This document shows, piece by piece, positions 57,682 through 64,000 of a stretch of DNA of 64,000 nucleotides (positions within the stretch are counted from its first letter, which is position 1; each line of letters opens with the position of its first letter). The notes beneath the pieces are model-generated. The model worked only from the letters and a program-made list of their open reading frames with translations. It made no database searches and was not told the DNA's origin. The translations under genes and the position numbers were made by a program. Source of the stretch: Amycolatopsis vancoresmycina (GTDB taxonomy: Bacteria > Actinomycetota > Actinomycetes > Mycobacteriales > Pseudonocardiaceae); assembly GCF_000716785.1 (NCBI RefSeq), contig NZ_JNYY01000006.1:628786-692785 (forward strand). The letters run 5' to 3'.

Positions 57682-58812
57682 ATGCCGTACCGCTCGCCGC
57701 TGCTGGACGTGCCCGGATCGATCCCTCCTCCTGACGACCACCCCGAAGCCGGCGTCCCCTGGCACTGGGGAGACCCCTTCGCGGAGCAGCGCACGGCCTC
57801 GCGCAGCGTGGTCGTGATCGACCGCTCGCACCGCGAGTTCCTCGCCGTCAGCGGCGAAGAACGGCTGTCGTGGCTGCACCTGGTCATCTCGCAGCACGTG
57901 ACCGGGCTCGCCGAGGGGTCCGGCACCGAAGCGCTGGTCCTGGACAGCCAGGGCCGCGTCGAGACGCACATGGTGGTGGCGCACCTCGACGGCACGGTCT
58001 ACCTCGACACGGACCCGGCCCCCCGCGTCACCAGCGCGCTGCCCAAGGGCGGTCCCCAGACGCTGCACGAGTACCTCGAAGCGATGAAGTTCTGGTCCAA
58101 GGTGGACATCCGGGACGCGACCGGCGAGCTCGCGTTGCTGACGGTGCTGGGCCCGGACGCCGAGCGCGTCCTGAGCGCGGTCGGCGCCGAGGTCGGCCCG
58201 GAGCCGTACGCGGTCGCGGCGCTGCCCGGTGGCGGTTTCGTGCGGCGGATGCCCTGGCCGGGCCGGTTCAGCGTGGACCTGGCGGTGCCACGCGCCGCGC
58301 TGGCGGAGTGGTGGAAGCGGCTCACCGACGCGGGCGCGCGGGCGGCGGGCAGCTGGGTGTTCGACGCGCTGCGCGTCGAGTCGGTGCGGCCGCGGGTGGG
58401 GATCGACACCGACGAGCGCACGATCCCGCACGAAGCCGGCTGGGTCGGTTCGGCCGCGCACGTCGCGAAGGGCTGCTACCGCGGCCAGGAAACGGTGTCG
58501 AAGGTCCACAACGTGGGACGCCCGCCGCGGAACCTGCTCCTGCTGCACCTCGACGGCTCGCCGGAGATCACCCCGGAGACCGGCGACCCGGTCCTGCTCG
58601 ACGGACGGCCGGTCGGCCGCATCGGCACGGTGATCCAGCACCACGAGCTCGGCCCGATCGCGTTGGCGCTGGTCAAGCGGTCGACACCGGTGGGCGCGGA
58701 GCTGCTGGCGGGCTCGGAGGACAACCTCGTCCAGGCGGCCATCGACCCCGATTCGGTGCCGTCCGAGCAGCCCGCACCCGGCCGTGCGGCAGCGGCGCAA
58801 CTCCGTGGCTGA
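57682..58812 (+). CDS. ygfZ: YgfZ/GcvT-type folate-binding protein
   Basis: The 376-residue protein has the YgfZ signature KGCYRGQETVSKVHNVG with its conserved cysteine, plus GcvT-like DRSHREFLAVSGEERLSWLH. It binds tetrahydrofolate and helps maintain iron-sulfur clusters. It is divergent from pabC with a 31-bp gap, an apt pairing since both touch folate. It fits the Rv0811c place. Confidence 0.88.
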   Translation: MPYRSPLLDVPGSIPPPDDHPEAGVPWHWGDPFAEQRTASRSVVVIDRSHREFLAVSGEERLSWLHLVISQHVTGLAEGSGTEALVLDSQGRVETHMVVAHLDGTVYLDTDPAPRVTSALPKGGPQTLHEYLEAMKFWSKVDIRDATGELALLTVLGPDAERVLSAVGAEVGPEPYAVAALPGGGFVRRMPWPGRFSVDLAVPRAALAEWWKRLTDAGARAAGSWVFDALRVESVRPRVGIDTDERTIPHEAGWVGSAAHVAKGCYRGQETVSKVHNVGRPPRNLLLLHLDGSPEITPETGDPVLLDGRPVGRIGTVIQHHELGPIALALVKRSTPVGAELLAGSEDNLVQAAIDPDSVPSEQPAPGRAAAAQLRG

Positions 58813-58861
58813 ACGAAAGGCCCTGACAGCGAGATCACGCTCAACCGGGATAAACTGCGCT

Positions 58862-59422
58862 GTGATCGAAGTGCGGCCCGGCGGCAGGCGGCGGATCGAC
58901 CGCGTGCTCGGCCCGGGGTACCTCAGCGGCCTGGGTGAACTGCCGCTGAAGGTGCTGCGCGAGCGGCGCGACGAAGCCGCGCAGGAAGAGACTGACCTGT
59001 CCTACCTGCGCCGTCTCCTGCACGCCCGGATCGACATCGTGCGCGCAGAGCAGGCCCGGCGCAGCTCGGGCGGCGAAGCGAGCATCGTCGACCAGCTGGC
59101 CACGATCCTGGCGGACAACGCACTGGGCCCGGCGGCGGGTTCGGGCCGTCACCAGCAGCTGGAGCCGTCCCGCGCGGGCGAGCACCGCAGGCACGCGGAG
59201 GCGCTGATCGGCGACACGGACCTGACCGACGTCGGGTCCCTGTCGGACGAGAAGCTGGCATCCGCATTGGACACGTACGCGAGCGAAGAGCTGTCGGTGT
59301 CGTCGTTCCGCCGCGAAGTCCAGGGCGTGATGGACACGTTGAACGCGGAGATCGCGAAGCGCTACCAGCAGGGTTCGGCCACAGTGGACGAGCTGCTGGA
59401 GAACGAAGGCCGCACGGAGTGA
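58862..59422 (+). CDS. rsiG: RsiG-like c-di-GMP-binding anti-sigma factor
   Basis: The 186-residue protein is an antiparallel coiled coil with two copies, exactly 100 residues apart, of the RsiG c-di-GMP signature ExxxSxxRxxxQxxxD. Helix 2 is perfect (E143, S147, R150, Q154, D158). Helix 1 has histidine for glutamine (E43, S47, R50, H54, D58). In Streptomyces, RsiG bound to c-di-GMP sequesters the sporulation sigma factor WhiG. The GTG at 58862 lies 5 bp after a TAAACT, suggesting a leaderless message. It overlaps the asparaginase start by 4 bp. Confidence 0.85.
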   Translation: MIEVRPGGRRRIDRVLGPGYLSGLGELPLKVLRERRDEAAQEETDLSYLRRLLHARIDIVRAEQARRSSGGEASIVDQLATILADNALGPAAGSGRHQQLEPSRAGEHRRHAEALIGDTDLTDVGSLSDEKLASALDTYASEELSVSSFRREVQGVMDTLNAEIAKRYQQGSATVDELLENEGRTE

Positions 59423-60351
59423 CGAACCCGGTACTCGCCGAAGTGGTGCGATCGGGTTTCGTCGAGAGCGTCCACCGAGGCGCGCTGGTGGTGACCGGCC
59501 CGGAAGGCGCCGTCCGCCTGGCCCTGGGCGACGTGGTGTCCCCGGTGTACCCGCGGTCGTCGAACAAGCCGCTGCAGGCGGTCGGGATGTTGCGCGCGGG
59601 CCTGGACTTCACGGGCGAGGACCTGGCCCTGGCGTGCGCCTCCCATTCGGGCGAGCCGGGCCACGTCAAGCGGGTCCTGGAGCTCCTGTCGGCGGCCGGC
59701 CTGCGCGAGGAAGACCTGGCGTGCCCACCGGACTTCCCGCTGCACGTACCGAGCATGCGCGACGCGGCCGAGCCCCGCCGCGTGACGATGAACTGCTCGG
59801 GCAAGCACACGGCAATGCTGACGACGTGCATCCGGGCGGGCTGGCCGACATCGGGGTACGAGTCGCCGGACCACCCGCTGCAGCAGGCGCTGGCTTCGGC
59901 CGTGGCCTCGCTGACCGGCGAGCCGATCGCCCACACGGGTGTCGACGGATGCGGCGCACCGCTGTTCGCGTTTTCTTTGACGGGCCTGGCCCGCGCGTTC
60001 GGCCGGATCGCGAGTGCCACGGACGGCCCGGCGTTCGCGGTGGCCTCGGCGATGCGGGAGCACCCGTGGCTGGTGGCGGGAACCGGACGCGAGGACACGG
60101 CGCTGATGTCCGCTGTGGAGGGTCTGATCGCGAAGGCGGGCGCGGAGGGGGTCCAGGCGTTCGCGTTGCCGGACGGGTTCGCGGTGGCGATCAAGATGGA
60201 CGACGGCGCGAAGCGGGCCTGCGCACCGCTGGCGGTGGAGGCGCTGCGGTACCTGGGTGCGGACGTGTCGGGGCTGGCAGAGCTGGCAGCACCGGAGGTA
60301 CTCGGCGGCGGACGGGCGGTTGGCGAGATCCGGGTGCCGCAGCTGCGGTGA
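59419..60351 (+). CDS. L-asparaginase II family protein
   Basis: The 310-residue protein belongs to the Rhizobium-type asparaginase II family (PF06089), distinct from bacterial AnsA/B. Motifs: SSNKPLQAVGM, CASHSGEPGHV, MNCSGKHTAML and GVDGCGAPLFAF. It hydrolyses asparagine to aspartate and ammonia. It has no signal peptide. It is coupled to rsiG by a GTGA overlap, an odd pairing of enzyme and regulator that is probably only shared expression. Confidence 0.9.
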   Translation: MTNPVLAEVVRSGFVESVHRGALVVTGPEGAVRLALGDVVSPVYPRSSNKPLQAVGMLRAGLDFTGEDLALACASHSGEPGHVKRVLELLSAAGLREEDLACPPDFPLHVPSMRDAAEPRRVTMNCSGKHTAMLTTCIRAGWPTSGYESPDHPLQQALASAVASLTGEPIAHTGVDGCGAPLFAFSLTGLARAFGRIASATDGPAFAVASAMREHPWLVAGTGREDTALMSAVEGLIAKAGAEGVQAFALPDGFAVAIKMDDGAKRACAPLAVEALRYLGADVSGLAELAAPEVLGGGRAVGEIRVPQLR

Positions 60352-60436
60352 TCACGGCGTGACTGAGCAGCCCCCGTTTTCCACGCTACCGGCAGGCACC
60401 GACAGTTCCGGGCCGGGAAGCAGCTGAGCCGGTTAG

Positions 60437-61333
60437 CTAGTTGGCGCGTTCGCGGGCGGCCACGTCGCCCCAGAACTCGCGCAGGTCCGAGAACAGCTCG
60501 GCCAGCTCCTCGACGTTGCCCGAGCGCAAGGCGTCCAGGATGTCGTGGACCTCGTCGGCCGTGTTGTCGGCCTCCAGGACGGGGTCGGCGAACAGCTGCA
60601 CCAGGCCGCCGTAGTCGAGTTCGACCACCGAGTCCGCGTCGAAGTTGTCCAGCCAGCGGCGCGTCTCGAACAGCACGCGGCCCGGGCCGGAGTCGCCGAA
60701 GGTCTGCTCCAGGAGCTCGCCGGCTTCGCGGGCCCGGTGCTGCGCGTCGGCGAGGGTCGCGCGCCAGGACAGCTCGCGGCGGGGGTCGTCGCGGCCGTTG
60801 CCGAGGACCAGTTTGCGCTCGTCCGGCTCGACCAGCACGAACCACGGCAGCGGGACCGTCCACGTCGTCGACAACGTGTGCGCCGCCGACGTGCTGAGGT
60901 CCGCCATCGCCGACTTCGTGCGGCCGCGGATCGTCTCCTGGGTGAAGCCGCCCTCGTCGAGGACGACGTTCTTCAGCGCCGGGTGCGCGTCGCCGAGGAA
61001 GGTGACCAACGCCGCCGCCGAGCGGGCCCGCAGCTCCAGCGGGCAGACGAACGGGCCGTGCTCCGCTTTGCCGCCCGGCACGTCGGCGGCGTCGAGCACC
61101 AGGACGTCGGTCAGCAGGCTGGGCGCCGGACGGCCGTCCGCGAGCTCGGCGGGCAACAGCCGCCGCGGGGCGGCCACCTGTGACTTGAGCCACATGGCCT
61201 GCTCTCGTGCTCCCGCGTCCGTCCGGCTCAGCTTGGCCGCCGCCACGGCCGCACGCAGCCGCTCGTCCGGCGGATCGCCCAGGGCGAGCAGGGGTTCGTA
61301 CACCCGCAGGTAAGCCACGAAGGGACGGAGCAC
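60437..61333 (-). CDS. Conserved actinobacterial protein (DUF8083-like)
   Basis: The 298-residue soluble protein begins LRPFVAYLRVYEPLLALGD and contains VLVLDAADVPGGKAEHGPFVCPLELRARSA and WFVLVEPDERKLVLG. I recognise it as a conserved hypothetical of actinobacteria but know no function. The C-terminal 80 residues are acidic and helical (DEVHDILDALRSGNVEELAEL). The start is GTG at 61333. It is divergent from the DUF3073 gene. Confidence 0.7.
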   Translation of the reverse strand: MLRPFVAYLRVYEPLLALGDPPDERLRAAVAAAKLSRTDAGAREQAMWLKSQVAAPRRLLPAELADGRPAPSLLTDVLVLDAADVPGGKAEHGPFVCPLELRARSAAALVTFLGDAHPALKNVVLDEGGFTQETIRGRTKSAMADLSTSAAHTLSTTWTVPLPWFVLVEPDERKLVLGNGRDDPRRELSWRATLADAQHRAREAGELLEQTFGDSGPGRVLFETRRWLDNFDADSVVELDYGGLVQLFADPVLEADNTADEVHDILDALRSGNVEELAELFSDLREFWGDVAARERAN

Positions 61334-61540
61334 GGGTAGATCGTGGCACGTCTACCTGCGCCGATCGTCACCGACCGGCCGGTAACCGGTGTCCGGCGAA
61401 CACTGTCGCGACCGGCACACCGTGCCACGTCGCATCGAACCCCCCGGACACGGTACGGTGTGAGCAGGAAAGAATTGTCGAGACGATGCGGGGCCGCCGA
61501 TTCCCCCGGCCGCCCCGCCCCTGTGCGAGGGGGTCGAGCC
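61334..61540. promoter_or_regulatory. Shared upstream region of the DUF8083-like and DUF3073 genes
   Basis: These 207 noncoding bp lie between divergent genes. GAGGGGG at 61528-61534 is the ribosome-binding site for DUF3073. No clear paired -35/-10 or operator was recognised; a weak TACGGT lies at 61453-61458. Confidence 0.35.
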
Positions 61541-61735
61541 ATGGGGCGCGGCCGGGCTAAGGCCAAGCAGACGAAGGTGGCGCGTGAGCTCAAGTACAGC
61601 TCGCACGAGACCGACTTCGATGCTTTGCAGCGCGAGCTGTCGAGTAACTCCTCCAGTGACAACCACCACGAGGACCCTGCCGACAGCCGGTATGAAGACC
61701 CGTACGACGACGGGTACGACGAGTACCGTCGTTGA
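61541..61735 (+). CDS. DUF3073 small acidic-tailed protein
   Basis: The 64-residue protein has a basic head (GRGRAKAKQTKVARELKYSS) and an acidic, Tyr-rich tail (YEDPYDDGYDEYRR). DUF3073 is a conserved actinobacterial family (Rv0810c in M. tuberculosis) of unknown role; the bipolar charge suggests nucleic-acid or ribosome association. The start ATG follows GAGGGGG. Confidence 0.88.
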   Translation: MGRGRAKAKQTKVARELKYSSHETDFDALQRELSSNSSSDNHHEDPADSRYEDPYDDGYDEYRR

Positions 61736-61746
61736 GCACGCGTAAA

Positions 61747-61792
61747 CGCGCGAGGGCGGCGCCGGGCGACATCCGGCTACCGCCCTCGCGCG
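61747..61792 (+). terminator. Hairpin terminator after DUF3073
   Basis: A perfect 13-bp outer stem (CGCGCGAGGGCGG/CCGCCCTCGCGCG) with a further GCCGG/CCGGC inner stem lies 11 bp after the stop. A strong factor-independent hairpin without a long T-run, as usual in actinomycetes. Confidence 0.8.
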
Positions 61793-61858
61793 TCGCGTGC
61801 TGCCCACATTCGTGTCAAACAGGCGCGCGGGGCTGCGAAGCGATGAAGGAGTGAGCCG

Positions 61859-62713
61859 ATGGTGAGTCGGGTTGGAGTCGTCGGGGCGGGCCTCATGGGG
61901 TCCGGCATCGCCGAGGTGCACGCGCGGGCCGGGTTGGACGTCGTGGTCACCGAGGTGAACCAGCCGGCGCTCGACGCGGGCCGCGCCCGCATCGAGAAGT
62001 CGCTGCAACGCGGCGTCAAGAGCGGCAAGCTCTCCCCCGAGGAAGCCGAGAAGGCCCTCGGCGGCCTCCGGTTCACCACGGACATCGCCGAGTTCGCCGA
62101 CCGCGAACTGGTCATCGAGGCGATCCTCGAGCAGGAGCAGGCGAAGGTCGACGTCTTCCGCCAGCTGGACAAGATCATCGAGAACGAGGACGCGCTGTTC
62201 GCGTCCAACACGTCGTCGATCCCGATCATGAAGCTGGGCATGGCGACGAGCCGGCCGCAGCAGGTGGTCGGCATCCACTTCTTCAACCCGGTGCCGGTGC
62301 TGCCGCTGGTGGAGCTGGTGCCCTCGCTGCTGACCAGCGAGGAGACGGCCCGCCGCGCGGAGGAGCACGCGACGACGGCCCTGGGCAAGACCGTGATCCG
62401 CTCGCAGGACCGCGCCGGGTTCATCGTGAACTCGCTCCTGGTGCCGTACCTGTTGTCGGCGATCCGGATGATCGAGTCGGGCTTCGCCTCGGCCGAGGAC
62501 ATCGACCGCGGCATGGAGCTGGGCACCGCCCACCCGATGGGCCCGCTGCGGCTGTCCGACCTGATCGGCCTGGACACCATCAAGGCCATCGCGGACTCGA
62601 TGTACGCGGAGTTCAAGGAGCCGCTGTACTCGTCCCCGCCGTTGCTGCTGCGCATGGTCGACGCGGGCCTCCTGGGCAAGAAGACCGGCCGCGGCTTCTA
62701 TTCGTACGGCTGA
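61859..62713 (+). CDS. 3-hydroxybutyryl-CoA dehydrogenase
   Basis: The 284-residue NAD(P)-dependent 3-hydroxyacyl-CoA dehydrogenase has a Rossmann start VGVVGAGLMGSGIAEV, the catalytic serine in ASNTSSIPI, the histidine in GIHFFNPVPVLPLVE, and DRAGFIVNSLLVPYL. It oxidises 3-hydroxyacyl-CoA (fadB2/hbdA type) in fatty-acid or PHB turnover or in building butyryl/ethylmalonyl units. AAGGAG precedes the ATG. Its 3' end overlaps the convergent ECF gene by 16 bp. Confidence 0.93.
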   Translation: MVSRVGVVGAGLMGSGIAEVHARAGLDVVVTEVNQPALDAGRARIEKSLQRGVKSGKLSPEEAEKALGGLRFTTDIAEFADRELVIEAILEQEQAKVDVFRQLDKIIENEDALFASNTSSIPIMKLGMATSRPQQVVGIHFFNPVPVLPLVELVPSLLTSEETARRAEEHATTALGKTVIRSQDRAGFIVNSLLVPYLLSAIRMIESGFASAEDIDRGMELGTAHPMGPLRLSDLIGLDTIKAIADSMYAEFKEPLYSSPPLLLRMVDAGLLGKKTGRGFYSYG

Positions 62714-63525
62714 CCGAAGCTGACGGGCGCGCCGAAGGCGGCGCGCCTGGCAGCCCGGCGCAGGACGGCGAGGATGGCCGGCCCCAGCAGGACGATGGCC
62801 ACGGCGTTGGTGACGGCGCGCCCGGTGTCCCAGCCGAGGGTCGACGTCAGCACGGTGTAGAGGGCGAACCGGTGCAGGTTGTCGAGCAGCGGCGCCCCGG
62901 GCACGAAGCCGAGCTGGGTGGAGTCCCCGGCGAGGAACGGCCACGTCCACAGGCTCATGAGCAGCCCGAAGAAGTACGCGGCGAAGACGCCGTAGCCGAC
63001 GAGCATGGCGACCTCCGCTCGGCCGCGCGGTGTGCGCGGAAGCAGCCCGGCCCCAAGCCCGATCAGCGACGACGCAAGCATCTGGAACGGCAGCCACGGT
63101 CCCACTCCGGCGGTGAGCAGCGCGCTGGTGAACAGCGACGTGGAGCCGAGCACGAACCCGAAGCCGGGCCCGAAGACCCGCCCGGCGAGCACGAGCAGGA
63201 AGAACACCAGCTCGATGCCCCCGGTGCCGGCACTGAGCGGCCGAAGCCCGGCATTGACGGCCGAGAGCACCCCGAGCAGCGCGAGCGCCTTGGCGTCGAT
63301 GCCACCCCGGGAGAGTTCGGCGAGGACGACGAGGATCAGCACGGGCAGGGTCGCCATGAAGACGAACGGCGCATCGGCGGCATGCGCGACGGCGCCGGCG
63401 CGTGGGTGCGCGAAGAGCGGCCAGCAGAACATGGCGAGGCCGAGCAGGCTGGCGACGGCGAGCACCAGCGCGGGCCGCGGAGTCAGGCGGATGGCGCGGG
63501 GCGGTGGGCCGAGGAAGTCAGTCAT
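62698..63525 (-). CDS. ECF transporter S (substrate-binding) component
   Basis: The 275-residue membrane protein has six to seven segments; GTGGIELVFFLLVLAGRVFGPGFGFVLGS resembles the S-component core that grips the vitamin, and GWDTGRAVTNAVAI is near the end. ECF S components capture cobalamin, thiamine precursors, biotin or queuosine precursors and pass them to EcfAT; those subunits would lie beyond the window. The vitamin is not identifiable. The ATG at 63525 is preferred; the frame extending to 63849 adds low-complexity sequence. Confidence 0.72.
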   Translation of the reverse strand: MTDFLGPPPRAIRLTPRPALVLAVASLLGLAMFCWPLFAHPRAGAVAHAADAPFVFMATLPVLILVVLAELSRGGIDAKALALLGVLSAVNAGLRPLSAGTGGIELVFFLLVLAGRVFGPGFGFVLGSTSLFTSALLTAGVGPWLPFQMLASSLIGLGAGLLPRTPRGRAEVAMLVGYGVFAAYFFGLLMSLWTWPFLAGDSTQLGFVPGAPLLDNLHRFALYTVLTSTLGWDTGRAVTNAVAIVLLGPAILAVLRRAARRAAFGAPVSFGQPYE

Positions 63526-64000
63526 GCCGAGGTTTCCGTGGAGGTGCGCCCGGGTGGGTACGCGGAGGCTTTGAGGCAGCGGCTGGCGAGTGCCCGGGTT
63601 CCTGGCGGGTAAAGCGGCACGTCGGGGCCTGCCGGTTTCCGGGCTTTCAGGCATTCGAGGCTGCTCAACCCCGCCTGCCAGCGCCGACTCGCCTGACCGC
63701 GCGGGCGTCGGCCGCCGGTGCCAGCCCACCAAGCACCCTTCCAGCGCCGAGCACCCGGACCACGCCGGCGCCCGCCAGTGCGGGGGTTGCCGAGGAGCCG
63801 CGGCCGCGCAGTAGCCCCAGCCGGGCTGGCCCTCCGCGCGCGACCGCACGCGAGCGCTGCCTGGGCCAGTCCGCCGGTCCCCGAAACCGCGCCGCCGCCT
63901 GCGGGGCTGGGTGGCTGCAGGACGGCGCCGGGCGAATCGGTGGCCGGGCGCATTCGGTTCCTTCGGCCCCCGCCCCCGCCCCCCACCCCCTCCCCTCCTC
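63526..64000. other. Unassigned GC-rich right edge
   Basis: No gene is supported in this 475-bp stretch. A minus-strand frame (63986-63522) ends 4 bp into the ECF start (ATGA) and could be the 3' end of an upstream operon partner. However, its product is low-complexity Gly/Arg/Pro with no fold, and codon bias is weak. The last 40 bp are C-rich runs. I searched for a cobalamin-type riboswitch core here and did not find one. Confidence 0.4.

Noticed and set aside
58820..58861. WhiG-type promoter before rsiG
   Set aside because: CGGGATAA at 58846-58853 resembles a GCCGATAA -10, but no TAAA lies at the required distance upstream.
63526..63900. Cobalamin riboswitch before the ECF S component
   Set aside because: A CCCCCGCACTGG stretch on the minus strand is reminiscent of the B12-element core, but the GGTGnGAATCC and terminal AGCCaGgAGACCtGCC boxes are absent.
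63522..63986. A 154-codon gene upstream of the ECF component with a 4-bp overlap
   Set aside because: Low-complexity Gly/Arg/Pro product, weak codon bias and no recognisable fold; kept only as a note in the edge region.
1..64000. tRNA or rRNA genes, CRISPR arrays, transposases, integrases
   Set aside because: No T-loop-like GGTTCGAnTCC with paired stem, no regularly spaced identical repeats of CRISPR length and no DDE or tyrosine/serine recombinase motifs were found on either strand by reading.

Overview
The window is about 70% GC with strong G/C third-codon bias. It carries mycothiol synthase (MshD), GlnR with the residues described for Amycolatopsis GlnR, an RsiG-type anti-sigma factor, PhoP boxes and frequent leaderless genes. 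Together these point to a filamentous actinomycete, most likely Amycolatopsis or another Pseudonocardiales genus. From dus (29.2 kb) to the DUF3073 gene (61.7 kb), the genes follow in outline the order I remember for Mycobacterium tuberculosis Rv0823c to Rv0810c: dus, LCP, phoU, pstB, mshD, glnR, lmeA-like, thioredoxin, cysA2, sseC2, FABP-like, pabC, ygfZ-like, DUF3073. This is a conserved core block broken by lineage-specific insertions.

Region by region. 0-1.1 kb: the end of an unknown gene, a degenerate 20-bp tandem repeat and a MerR regulator. 1.2-7.1 kb: an ABC importer (two permeases, ATPase, lipoprotein) divergent from a GntR regulator and a DHDPS-fold lyase/aldolase. 7.2-10.9 kb: a PLP decarboxylase (LysA fold), an APC amino-acid transporter and an Lrp regulator. 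10.9-19.3 kb: a HelD/HelR-type RNA-polymerase helicase, a Tat-exported phosphoesterase and housekeeping genes of unknown role. 19.4-29.2 kb: an accessory block. It holds an alpha/beta hydrolase, two directly abutting paralogous caspase-like/STAND-NTPase/beta-propeller giants, a decayed copy of the dus 5' end, and a low-GC Abi_C protein lying between two copies of a 34-bp direct repeat. 29.2-31.4 kb: the intact dus and membrane proteins. 31.5-36.0 kb: a five-gene operon with 4-bp overlaps (GntR/HutC, ADP-ribosylglycohydrolase-fold, PfkB kinase, NCS1 permease, cysteine hydrolase) resembling Escherichia coli yegTUVW. It is followed after 10 bp by a NACHT-LRR protein. 39-44 kb: alpha/beta hydrolase, idi, a GGDEF protein and an LCP ligase. 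43.9-48.8 kb: phoU convergent with pstSCAB, both preceded by PHO boxes. 48.9-54.9 kb: mshD, glnR, lmeA-like, thioredoxin, then a sulfurtransferase operon behind a cysteine-type leader peptide. 54.9-63.5 kb: pxpBC, pabC, ygfZ-like, rsiG-like, asparaginase, DUF3073, a 3-hydroxyacyl-CoA dehydrogenase and an ECF S component.

The strongest candidate for an under-described system is the 19.4-29.1 kb block. Two NLR-like caspase proteins share nearly colinear effector and NTPase halves but have diverged propeller sensors. They sit next to a serine hydrolase and a dus-linked duplication scar carrying an Abi gene. A third NLR-like protein (NACHT-LRR) lies 8 kb further on. No tRNA, rRNA, CRISPR array, transposase or integrase was seen.
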